Origin: Megamerina dolium
Taxonomy: Eukaryota > Arthropoda > Insecta > Diptera > Megamerinidae
Direction of reading: 5' to 3'
Assembly (NCBI GenBank): GCA_963854835.1
Contig: OY978525.1
Location: 101,821,388 to 101,885,387 of the forward strand
Length of the DNA: 64,000 bases
Part shown: positions 1 to 10,430 of the stretch, one piece after another
Numbering within the stretch: position 1 is the first letter of the stretch
How the letters are laid out: every line of letters starts with the position of its first letter
Notes under the pieces: model-generated
Database searches by the model: none
The model's input: only the letters and a program-made list of their open reading frames with translations
What the model was told of the DNA's origin: nothing
Made by a program: the position numbers and the translations under genes

Positions 1-1469
1 GATACTAAGTATTTCTATAGAAATGTTCACAAACTTCCGGCTTATGCAGATATATTTACTTATATTCTCAGTTCTTGTTCAAGCAAACTTCTCTCTCTCT
101 TTCTCTCATTTTCTCTCTTCTCCCGCCATCTGCCTCCCAATGTCTAACTTAACCAGCAGCTACATAATTGACTATCATTTAGCATGACTTTGTGGTTGTT
201 TCAATCCCAAATTATTGCCAAAAATTATAATTTGCATGTTGTTAGTCATTATTATTGCTCTTGCTGTTACTATTAATTGACGATGACTTGCTATTGAACT
301 GATGAACTTATTGTATTCCTTCTGCTCATATATTATGTAGGTAGGTATTATATGTTAGATATATTGTATAAATAAGTATTATAGATTGTGTGGCAAACTG
401 CCATCGGAGAGTAACCAATATGCTTGCCTGTAGGCGAGCACGAGTTCACTGTCATAATGTGTAGTTATACTAGCAGACAAGTTTGTAAACTTGTCGATTT
501 CAATTTATATTGTACTTATTACCAGTATGGAAGATTGCATAATATTATTTATTTGTGCATATTTGTGAGAAGTCAGAAGAAGGGAAAAAAAATAACTACA
601 ATTGTGATTGCGTTTAAATAGTAAAATAACAAGAAAAAATAATCATAACAACAAGAAATGATCTGTAATAATTTTTAAGTAGGTTATAGTGTCTTTTTTT
701 TTTTTGTTTCTTGTGCCGATTATTGTTTGTCTCCCTTATATGGTTTGTGCATGGTGTCTGTTGTTGTTGATATTATTTGTAGATTATTATTATTGTATTG
801 TCATTTGAAATTATTACAATTGACAAATATGTTGATGGTGAAGTTATTTAAAATAAATTTTATGCAAATATATATTAAATTTGATTCAAATTTTTTTATG
901 AAATATTTCGTGATATCCAAAAGAAAAAATCCACTAATAATCCTTTCAGTAAATAAATCACAAGACTTGGTAAGAATTGTGAAATTTTGATTAAAATAGT
1001 AATTGATTTCATATAGAATGTAAAAAGTTTGTGTAAAATTAGTACAAATATTGATGTTATCTATCTATCATTTGAGAAATTGAAAATTTGAACATCGAAG
1101 TTTATACTAAAAACCTGAAACTGATTCATTTCTAAAAAAATAACAACAACAACACATTTCAATCATTCAGCGCGATCTTAAATCAAAATTTAAATCAAAG
1201 CATAATTCGTTCGGTGATCTTTATTAAAGAAGAAACGAGAAACATACGGCAATCAGAAGAATGCGTACATACATGGTGCATCACAAAGTAAAGAGGACCT
1301 TAAAAAACACACAAAATGAACATTTTTGCAAAATGAGTTAATTTCATTCGAAATATTCTCTATACAATACAATGACTTGCACGATCAAAAAGTGTTTCGA
1401 ATGAGTGTTCTAGACCGTCTGTAGAGATAGCCACTACGCCTTTTAATCCTTTCCTTTCATGGGCAAATG
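1..1469. other. AT-rich intergenic DNA, no gene seen
   Basis: The stretch has short pyrimidine runs (CTCTCT near 91-120) and poly-A/T tracts. Open frames are short and have no recognisable motif. I see no gene, RNA or complete repeat here. Confidence 0.6.
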
Positions 1470-1471
1470 TA

Positions 1472-2502
1472 CCTAGTCAAGTCATAAATATTGGTACACC
1501 ACTAAACGCATTCATTACGAATGCAATAATTTGGGCGCATCCATTTCATTTTGACTGCGATTTGACAGTTGACATTTATGCTTCATTGCCACGTAAAAAG
1601 AGTTTGGCATGGAATGGGGCAACATCGAAAATCGTATTGTTGTAGTTGACCTACTAAAATGCAACATGGGAAAAGGCGATATCTTTCGGACTTTGCGACC
1701 GCTTGGAATCACTCGAAATTTTGTGTGTAGTGTTGTGAAGTTGTTTCAGGATACTGGGGGAGTACGAGACCGTCAAAGAACCGACCGTCGGCGTCATTGT
1801 GAGAACTCCGAAAACGATCAAAGCCGTGAAGAAATGAATCGATCGAAAACCGCTGCGAAAACAGAAAATCTTGTCGCACATTTCTCAAAAATCCATGTCC
1901 ATGAAGGTTTGGGACTCAGCGCGTACAAGCGGAGGGAAAACGCAAGCGAAAATCGAAAGTGTTACGCAGCCGGTACTCTCACAGACATATTCTGTTTACT
2001 GACTAGAAAATCTTCACCGTAGAAATATCGTTTAATAAATAGAACAATCGTGTGTATGCTCGGTCATTCAGAGAAGCATCCCAACTTATCTCGAGGATCC
2101 AAAGAGGCCTCTGCTCCAGCTCACAAGGCAAAAAGGACTCAACGGTGGCTAAAAAACAACATTCCATTCCGGACTTCATATCAATGGATTATTAGCCAGA
2201 CCTCAACCCGTTGGATTACAAATTGTGGTCTACTCTACTCTACTCTACCCAAATATTGAGTCGTTGAAGTGAGCCCTTGTTCGTGCCGTGGAGAATTACC
2301 CCATGCATGAAGTGTATCTCGCAATCGATGAGTGGCCAGATCATCTCAAGTTGTGCTGGAAGGCAAATGGAACTCATTTCGAATAAGTTATTCTAAGATT
2401 TGTAGCCATCGAATAACCCAATAAAAAATTTTTTTTGTAATATTAATTCGTTTTCATTTGGCGTCGATTTTTCTGTGTACCAAAATATATGACTTGACTA
2501 GG
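1472..2502 (+). mobile_element. Degenerate rosa-type (DD41D) mariner, both TIRs present
   Basis: Inverted repeats of about 28 bp bound the element, at 1472-1499 and 2475-2502, with only about three differences between arms. They are flanked by TA at 1470-1471 and 2503-2504, the target duplication expected of Tc1/mariner elements. The interior (~1.03 kb) holds a decayed transposase in the same orientation. The amino-terminal helix-turn-helix motif and the LNPLDYKLW block near the third catalytic Asp resemble the DD41D lineage first described from Ceratitis rosa. Frameshifts and stops make it non-autonomous. Confidence 0.85.
1609..2388 (+). pseudogene. Mariner (DD41D) transposase pseudogene
   Basis: Reading starts at ATG 1609. 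The first ~70 codons give the N-terminal DNA-binding part (FRTLRPLGITRNFVCSVVK, then TGGVRDRQ). Similarity continues in shifting frames: RQILFTD-like near 1980 (the first catalytic Asp region), PDLNPLDYKLW near 2197-2230 (third catalytic region), and a C-terminal block ending AIDEWPDHL...GTHFE at about 2385. At least three frameshifts or stops break it. A full-length relative would be about 340-350 residues. It lies wholly between the TIRs of its own element and cannot make an active transposase. Confidence 0.8.
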
Positions 2503-2504
2503 TA

Positions 2505-2700
2505 CAATATTTTTCCAAACAAATAGAAATCGCATGGTGCAAAATATGACAAATATGGAGAGTGGTTGATGGTCATAATGCGATGTTATGACAAAAAATC
2601 AGTCATAAGTGTCGATCGATGTGACAGCGCTTCTGGTGCAACAGACGCCACACATGTTCGTCGTCATTGACGGTTTTCACGACCATTCTTTGACCAATTA
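2505..2700 (-). mobile_element. Small mariner transposase remnant
   Basis: Read on the minus strand, about 2570-2505 gives a block resembling the mariner C-terminal catalytic signature ([17 protein letters not shown] in intact relatives): here it ends FAPCDFYLFGKI. No TIRs were found. It directly abuts the right end of the DD41D element, in the opposite orientation. Confidence 0.5.
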
Positions 2701-5090
2701 TATCACCATAAACTTGTTTCATCATTAGAAACGTTTCGGCTCGTATTGGCTCTTTGTTTCATCGTCTTTCTCTTAAATTGCAGGAATAGTTAACATTTTA
2801 GCTTATAGCTAAAGGGGCCTTGATTCATTTTTTGTACTAAATTTTTTAATAAATACAAACACAAAATTTCAAACATTCTAAAGCATATCCAATTCAACAT
2901 TCCAATAAAAGTACGTCGTCTGTATAATAAAAACAACAAATATTGTTTATATAAACAAACTATTTTATAATATTGCCAATTATTTAACCAAATTAAAATG
3001 ATTCAAAAGATAGGAATTTGAATGATTATTAGATATTAAGGTGGTACTACAATATTTGTTTTGTTAATGTTAATATTTTTTTTTATTATTCATTGCTGAG
3101 AGCATAATATAGTGGATAATACTGTGCCAAAGGTGGGCATTATAAACCCAGCAGAGCATGGTTTTTTATACAAAAGTCATTTTAATATTATTAAATTATC
3201 TCAAATATACACATATACGTTAAAGATGACATATCCAACTCCTTTATTAAATTACGCATATTTACGGGAATTTTCTGTACATAAATTCCAATCCAAAAGT
3301 AAAAATTTCCACTACTTCGGACGGTGGAAATTCCCTTAATAACCATAAAAAATAGATAATTTTTTACTTGCAAAATCAATGGTCACCTTAACCAATGCAA
3401 ACGCATACAAACACACACTCAAACACGCTGTCTTTGCTAATTAAAAAGTGTGTAATTTTCTGCAAGTATTTTGTGTATAACGCGAATAATAACAGTATCA
3501 TATTAACATTACAATAACAATACAATACATTAACATATCGGTATTTCTATACTGTAGATATAATATATATGATACCTAGTCATAAATAGCAATCAAGGTT
3601 ATCAATTGGTAAGAGTGTATCATGTGTTTATGATACGTATTAGGTGGCAGCATCGATTAAGATAATCGGCATAATTTTTCTTGTTTACGATTACAACAAT
3701 TCATTCTACGATTATTATTGTGGTTATTATCATTTTTAAAATTGATTTTTAATTATTCATATTTCAACTCCATAAATAAATGGTATATTACAATACATTG
3801 CACCTGTCATATATAGAAGTCGTACATATAGAAGTAGTACATACATACCTACATACTCGTATGACACGACGTGCATTAACTTATTACTTACGAGTACTTG
3901 GTGTGAATGGCATTCAATTATGTTTGTTATTTATGTGTGCATGCCAATAAATAAATATATATTAGATCATATATACGTACCTATATATTTTGAAATATTT
4001 AATCGTCATCACGGTAATATTTCTTATTACGATATTTTGCACTTATACTCGTACATACGTACCTCTATATACAAGAATTGGTATTGGTATAATATACATA
4101 TGCATTATATTCACATATGTGAATAATGACTTAATTAAATCACTTTGAATTTAATGTTCAAACGAAATTAGTATAGAATAATAGAATAAAATTTATGATG
4201 ATTAACAATGAATACAATTGAGGTGTGCTACAGATTGTAAAATATTCATAAAAAAAAAAATCATCAAAATTTCAATAAAATATTGTTATGGTTTTTAATA
4301 TACACATTTTTTCCGCATTCTTTAATTTTTTTATTTTTTTTTTCTTTTTTCAAAATAAATAGATATTTAGTATTTAAGTATTTAAGTAGACAAGTGAAAT
4401 CTTAAAATTGAATAATAGGGATAAAAACAGGAGATACAGGATTCTGGTTATATTCTGTATCCGTTACAATTGGTATAAAATACTGTGAAGAAACATGGAT
4501 GAGGTTCATCTATCGCCATGACTAGTTGTGGTCTAATTGGACCACTTCTAGGACCACCTCCTCACTTCAACTCTAGTAAGTCTACTCTTTTCGTTGGGAA
4601 AAAGCAGTTTAGTAGGATATTTATTTTTTATTTGAATAGGATGTAAGGGTTAGGGATATTTTTGTTTCTTCTGCACCGCTATCCCTAAGATGTGTGTCTT
4701 CGATAACTCTTCAAAGTTGTAGAAGATGGTTCGTTCAACAGAAAAAATCATTGGTGCTTAGTTTTTTTGGTTCCTTTAAACACTTTGATTTTGTAGATTT
4801 CAGCGAAGAACATTATACAAAATTTGCTCATATTTCTATCAGCGATTTGGAGTATTTGCATGATAAAATCAAATCAAATTCAGAAAAAATACACAAATAA
4901 GAGATATTTTAGCCAAAGATCGATTTGCAGTGATTTTATCATAGAATTTTAATTAAATTTATTAAAAATAGACACAAAACTTTTAATTTTCTAATAACGA
5001 AATTGTTTTCAATATTTTTCAACAAGAAACCATTAGAAGACGAAACCAAAATGTGCGTACACACAAAAATTCACAATGAAGCACACTTTC
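2701..5090. other. Intergenic, mostly unremarkable
   Basis: AT-rich DNA with no supported gene. A 68-codon frame at 4694-4900 ends in an acidic, helical-looking stretch (EEHYTKFAHISISDLEYL). It faintly recalls the helical N-terminal region of PIF/Harbinger-type proteins, but this is too weak to name. Confidence 0.4.
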
Positions 5091-5094
5091 TCTG

Positions 5095-5490
5095 TGGTGT
5101 ACCAAAATAGTCTCAAACTATAGCATTTAACTTCAGTAGCAAAATCCCTAATCACTTTCTACTCCACTACGTCACAATTTTATTTACAATGGTTAAAAAT
5201 TTGGAATCGTGAAATTAGAGTTAGAGTGCGTTAGAGGGTTAAAATGTTCCGAGAAAATAATGCATGGAAAATTTTAATAAGAAGCTGGAAGAAGAATAAG
5301 AAGAACTATACTAAATGTAATTTTACAAATGCTTTTTTCAAATTCCACGATTCTACTTTTGACCGAAAAAGTGAAATTTTCAACCACTGTAAAAAAAAAA
5401 TTGTAACGTAGTGGAGCAGAAAGGTATAAGGGTTTTTATTACTGAATTGAAATGCTATTATTAGAGACTGGTTTGGTTCACCCCCGATAC
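5095..5490. mobile_element. Foldback-type MITE with ~90-120 bp inverted arms
   Basis: The left arm (about 5098-5215) and right arm (about 5365-5482) are imperfect reverse complements. Both contain the TCCACTACGT(C/T)ACAATTTT block, followed outward by TATAGCATTT and AGTCTC and ending in GGTG(T/A)ACCAAA. The ~150 bp between them has no coding potential. Long arms and small size fit a foldback or MITE-like non-autonomous DNA element. The superfamily is not identified. Confidence 0.65.
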
Positions 5491-5639
5491 AATGACCATG
5501 TAATAGATGCTTAAAAATAAAGTACTTAATATCTTAATTCGTTTTTTTTAGATGTTACCTATAACTCGTACAAGTTATTTTTGTTACTATACTTTTCCCC
5601 TTGAACTTCTCCCAAATGTCAACTTTTAATGGATTCTTC

Positions 5640-5775
5640 GAAAAATTGTCCGAAATCACCCATATGAATGGTAGTTAGAGGGTTAAAGTTTTCTGAGAAA
5701 ATAATCCTCGGAAAATTTTATTATACTATTTTTTAAACCACTGTAAAAATAATTGTGACGTAGTGAAGCAGAATG
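5640..5775. mobile_element. Partial second copy of the foldback MITE
   Basis: The segment repeats the centre and right arm of the element just upstream: TTAGAGGGTTAAA, GAGAAAATAAT, GGAAAATTTTA, then ACCACTGTAAAAA and GACGTAGTG. It stops at about 5775, where SINE sequence follows. Confidence 0.55.
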
Positions 5776-5794
5776 AGCTTTTGGAGCTGATTAG

Positions 5795-5910
5795 GGCTTT
5801 TCTGTTCCGCCGTTCGGAAATGGCTAATATAAGTAGGTCCCTTCTAATGCTGTACAAATTTAACACGCACAACAGTATTGGAAGAAAAGCTCGGTGGTAT
5901 CACAATGAAC
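5795..5910 (+). repeat. SINE 3' portion (tRNA-derived family, copy 1)
   Basis: It matches the downstream body of the SINE copies at 22990-23340 and 29235-29642 in inverse orientation: CCGTTCGGAA, AAGTAGGTCCCTTCTAATG, CAACAGTATTGGAAG and CTCGGTGGTAT. The tRNA-like head is absent. Confidence 0.6.
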
Positions 5911-5999
5911 AAGACAAATTGTACACCACAATACAACAACAAGAGGATTCTATGGTTTGTGTTTACATATGAAAAAATTCAATAAAAATACATAAGTGA

Positions 6000-7330
6000 G
6001 CCTATAAGCAGCATTCGAAAACTAAGCATTTCTAATTAAACTTTTTTGAAATCCATAGTCCCAGTCTTATCCCATTTATTTTCTAATTCAGTAAACTAAT
6101 ATGTTATCATTGAGTCAGCCCTAAGTCGGTTTAAATCTTGGCCGGAAAGAAAAGAAAATAATGCTGATCCTCATAAATTCTTTTAACCTCCAAACCTCGA
6201 AAGTGGACTGTGAGCAATGAAAGGATTCTCCTTTAAAGAAAACCCATAATTATATTTAAAACAATATCGGTCTGTTTGTAAATGATTCTTCCGATAGAAA
6301 AAACTTCCATGGATTTCAATGGAACTTCAGCAGAATCCTGACTTTCGGAAGCGGCTAAACTAACAATAAAAAATTTGTTTTTTAATTTAACTATCATTCA
6401 ATTTACTGTCATTTCCCTAATCTTATTTCAAGTACGATTGACAGCTTTCGACTAATAAGAACAACTGCAAAAAAATGAATGTCCTTCCAAAAAGTAATGA
6501 TGAAATTCTAAATCTATTGACTTTTATGCCAGAATTTGCTTATACAGAAAATGGAATGTTAACAAAGCTGCAATTCATTTCAAACTCTTAACGCTATGCG
6601 TTTACTATGATGATAAACTCTAATTTACCAGCTATTTTATTATATTAAATTAGCGGAAGGTAACTATATATAAATGACTAGCATATTATCTTACCGTGGG
6701 AAATAATGAAATTAGATATATTTTTTTTTTTAATTTTTAAAAATTCTTTTTCTTATACGTTATACATATCGCTATTGCAAAAGAAAAAACAAAAAACAAG
6801 AAATTGTTGAAGAAGGAAAAAAAAATGGTTTTATTGTCCAACAATTTTTCAAATATTTTACTTGTCGCATTCGCTGCCTCTTTTTTTTTAGTCGTTTCTT
6901 TGTACAATTCCTATTTTTGTCATTGCACTGATCTCATTATTGTTGAAATGTTGATGTTGATGTTAGCGTTTGTTTTGTTTGTATGTATGGTCATTGTAAC
7001 AACAATAATAATAATAATAATAATGACAAGTTTATTGCCTTATTAAGCATTTTTTATTCGGTTTGATGATGACAATTTTTTTTATCACATTTTAAATTTG
7101 CAATATAAAAATTAAGTCATTAAAAAACAATAATAACATTCAGATGATCAGAGACGGCAATCCATTTTGGATTTTTTTTTTTTGTAGTTTGAAATTGATT
7201 CTTAAATTTTTCAAATTTCTCATTTTTTGATTATTATTTTGATTGATATTAGAAATATTTTGACATGACGTTACCATACCATTGGAACATTTTGTTTTAC
7301 GCGGAACAACTAATTTCTTATCGACAGATT
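6000..7330. other. Intergenic, no feature recognised
   Basis: AT-rich DNA with an ATA/AAT microsatellite near 7003-7024. The 80-codon frame at 6804-7046 is hydrophobic because of T-rich composition and is not credible as a gene. Confidence 0.5.
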
Positions 7331-7399
7331 TTCACTATTTGGGGAACAAATGCTGCTGGTTCTGATATAAAAAAAATGCTCCCCAATTAGCCGAATTGG

Positions 7400-8480
7400 A
7401 AATTGAACTGGTGACCTCATCTGCATTTAAGTCGAATTTACATTTATCATATTGAATTTTCATTTTGGAGAAATCATGATGAACGATGAAGATTAATGAT
7501 GAAGATGAACGATGAAGATGAACGGTGAAACTAAACAATGATTCATCTAGTGAAGTCACAGTGAATAATGTAAACAAATGTTTCCGTAATTTTCGTCAGA
7601 TGCGCTATTTAGCAACGATGTGAATTAGGATGAGTGAAAGATGAAATCATTATACTCGATATAAGCAAGGCTGCTTATTGCGTGCGACTTCGGGTGATTC
7701 TTTTAAAATATAGATTCAATAATTTTCGTCACATTCACTAATTAGCAACGATGTGAAACAGAGTGAGTGAAAGATGAAATAATTATACCCGATATATTGA
7801 ATGTTCATCATTGAGGAGTCATCCAAATGATATGATGAACGATGAAGATGAACGGTGAAACTAAACAATGATTCATCTAGTGAAGTCACAGTGAATAATG
7901 TAAACAAATGTTTCAGTAATTTTCGTCAGATGCACTATTTAGCAACGATGTGAATTAGGATGAGTGAAAGATGAAATCATTATACTCGATATAAGCAAGG
8001 CTGCTTATTGCGTGCGACTTCGAGTGATTCATTTAATATATTGATTCAATAATTTTTGTCACTATTTACCAACGATGTGGAATAGAGTGAGTTAAAGGTG
8101 AAATCATTATACTCGATATATTGAATGTTCATCATTGAGAAGTCTCCCAAATGATATGATGAACGATGAAACGAAACAATATTTCAGTGAAGTCGCAGTG
8201 AATAATGTAAAAGAATTTTCAGTCATTTTCATCAAATTCACTATTTAGCAACAATGTGGAACAGGACTACTGAAAGGTGAAATCATTATACTCGATATAT
8301 GCAAGGCTGCTTATTGTATATGACTTCGAGTGATTCATTTAAAATATAGATTCAATCATTGTCATCACATTCACTATTTAGCAACGATGTGGAACAGAAT
8401 GTGTGAAAAGTGAAATCATTATACTCGATATAAGCAAGGTTGCTTATTGCGTATGACTTCGAGTGATTCATTTAAAATAT
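7400..8480. repeat. ~300-330 bp tandem (satellite-like) array, left part
   Basis: Diverged units alternate between two halves. Half A carries ATACTCGATATA, AGCAAGGCTGCTTATTG and GACTTCG(A/G)GTGATTC (near 7655, 7985, 8295 and 8425). Half B carries ATATTGAATGTTCATCATTGA, GATGAACGATGAA and CAGTGAATAATGTAAA (near 7565, 7890 and 8200). The spacing between equal halves is ~310-330 bp. The array resumes at 9105 after an inserted LINE fragment. Open frames in it are repeat-borne and not genes. Confidence 0.75.
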
Positions 8481-8484
8481 TCAT

Positions 8485-9100
8485 ATAATTGGTATGGATT
8501 CGGCACAGAGAGGGGGCACAGTGGCATCCTGTCACTGCTATATAGCAGTGTAAAGGAGGCGCAGATGCCAATGGAGGGAATGGGTAGGCTGAAGATGACT
8601 GAAAAGTCACACAGAACACTCATTGAAGACGGCCTCACACATGATGTATGTGAGGAAAATGACATCAGTATTTTTACAGATGGTTCATTAATGGATGGCA
8701 GAGCGGGTGCTGGAATCTTCTCTAAAGAGTTGGGACTGGCATGCACTCTGAATCTGGGAAGATACGTATCGGTCTATCAAGCAGAAATGCTTGGTCTAAT
8801 GCATGCGCTAGACCATCTACTGGATGGAAAGGTGCAAGGTAAGAAAATCTTGCTAGCACTCGATAACCAGGCTGTGGTCAGGCGGCTGCAACAACCTACG
8901 GTATCTTCTAAGTTGGCGCTCGAATGTGTTCAGAAACTTTATGGGTGTGTGCACAAAGAGATGCTTTAAATAAGGCGTGATGTTATTATGAGGAAGGAAG
9001 TAGAAGAATTCTGCAACCGAATAAATAATTAACACACGATTTGAGGGACGAAAAGGGACCCATATAAGTGGTCTGATTCGGCTAATCCCTAATATATATA
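8485..9100 (+). mobile_element. Non-LTR retrotransposon RNase H fragment
   Basis: The 168-codon frame at 8463-8969 contains an RNase H domain: IFTDGSLMDGRAGAGI (first catalytic Asp), YQAEMLGLMHAL (catalytic Glu) and LALDNQAVVRRL (second Asp). Upstream is the connector typical of LINEs that carry RNase H (I, R1, LOA or Jockey groups). RT, endonuclease and the zinc-knuckle tail are missing, and a stop follows at 8969. The fragment interrupts a tandem-repeat array and ends in an (AT)n run near 9092-9105. Confidence 0.75.
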
Positions 9101-9104
9101 TATA

Positions 9105-9365
9105 TAAAGGTGAAATCATTATACTCGATATATTGAATGTTCATCACTGAGAAGTCATCCAAATGATATGATGAACGATGAAACGAAACAAAGATTCAGT
9201 GAAGTCACAGTGAATAATGTAAAAAAAATGATTCAGTCATTTTCGTCACATTTCCTCTTTAGCAATGATGTGGAACAGAATGAGTGAAAGGTGAAAACAT
9301 TATACTCAATATAAGCAAGGCTGCTTATTGAGTATGACTTCGAGTGATTCATTTAAAATATAGAT
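9105..9365. repeat. ~300 bp tandem array, right part
   Basis: The array continues after the LINE fragment with one B half (GAATGTTCATCACTGAGAAG, then CAGTGAATAATGTAAA) and one A half (AGCAAGGCTGCTTATTGAG, then GACTTCGAGTGATTC). The join at 9105 shows that the LINE piece was inserted within the array. Confidence 0.7.
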
Positions 9366-9373
9366 CATACAGT

Positions 9374-9437
9374 GTAAAACTCGCTTTGGGTAAAACACGC
9401 TTTAGGTAAAACCCGCTTTAGGTAAACCCCACTTTGA
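9374..9437. repeat. 16-bp minisatellite, four units
   Basis: There are four consecutive 16-bp units of the form GTAAAACNCGCTTTRG, the last one diverged. The repeat starts right where the ~300 bp array ends. Confidence 0.85.
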
Positions 9438-9439
9438 CT

Positions 9440-10430
9440 GAAGTAAATTTTCCCCAATTCCCCTCCATGTAAAATTATGCAGTTGGTATTGCAACTTTTA
9501 CACCCTCACGTTGGACTCACGTTTGATTGCATATTTCGTAAATTTTATTATTGTTTCCTTTTCACTTCACTCTCAATGAAAATATTATTACAGTTTTTAT
9601 GTATTATTGACAAACACTTTGCAATAAAATTGTAGATATTTTCTTTGTCTATTTTTGGTAGAAAAATATTTATGTAATCATCTATATTTGGTACCTCAAA
9701 AACACTCGCAAGTCGCTACAATTGTGTAATTAGGCGCACGTGAAGCGAGCTACTAACTACTAGCAATTTTTGTGAAATAAAAAATTATTGTTGGTATACT
9801 TACTTCGTTTTTTTTTTTTTTTTTTTGTTTTTATAAATAAAATTTAATTTTGATATGATTTCATTTCATATTTATTTACCAGAAAGGATTTATTTATGTG
9901 ATGATGGTGATTTTTTACAGTGGATATTTAAAAACACAACAACACAACAATATTGAAATGATTTTTAATTAATAATAATTATTAAATTAATTAAATTAAT
10001 TTGAATATGGAAAAACAACAAAATCAAATATTTTTTGGTTTAGTTTTCAATTCGGAGTGAATTGAAAATTCCCAAAAAAAAAAATCAATGTGATGATATT
10101 AAAATTGTCTTCATTTATCTTCATGGCAATAGCAATTCGGTGATTATTAACAAATAATTTTGTACTTTTCGAAAAACAAAAACAAAGGCTTAACCTATAT
10201 GTGTACAGATATTTGTAGAAAGAAGAAAAAGAAAGAGAAGTAAAACAGTAAAAAGAATTAAGAATATTCTTATAGAATTAACAACAACAAAAAAACAAAG
10301 CCTCTTTTCAAAACAGCATCAGGATTAATGGGATGTAAGCTAACGCAATGTAACGCAACGCAAAGTGTTTGTGTGTGTGGATACGGTGTGACAAGCAAAT
10401 TCATGCAAATAAAACGGTAGACGAGAATAT
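9440..10430. other. 3' flank of TpnC4, AT-rich
   Basis: This is downstream of the TpnC4 stop. Minus-strand AATAAA-type signals occur near 9879-9895 and could end the transcript, but none can be assigned. No other gene is seen. Confidence 0.45.

Noticed and set aside
7335..7907. Two frames with an identical N-terminal 25 residues (7335-7577 and 7716-7907 minus)
   Set aside because: The identity is that of satellite units, not a gene family.
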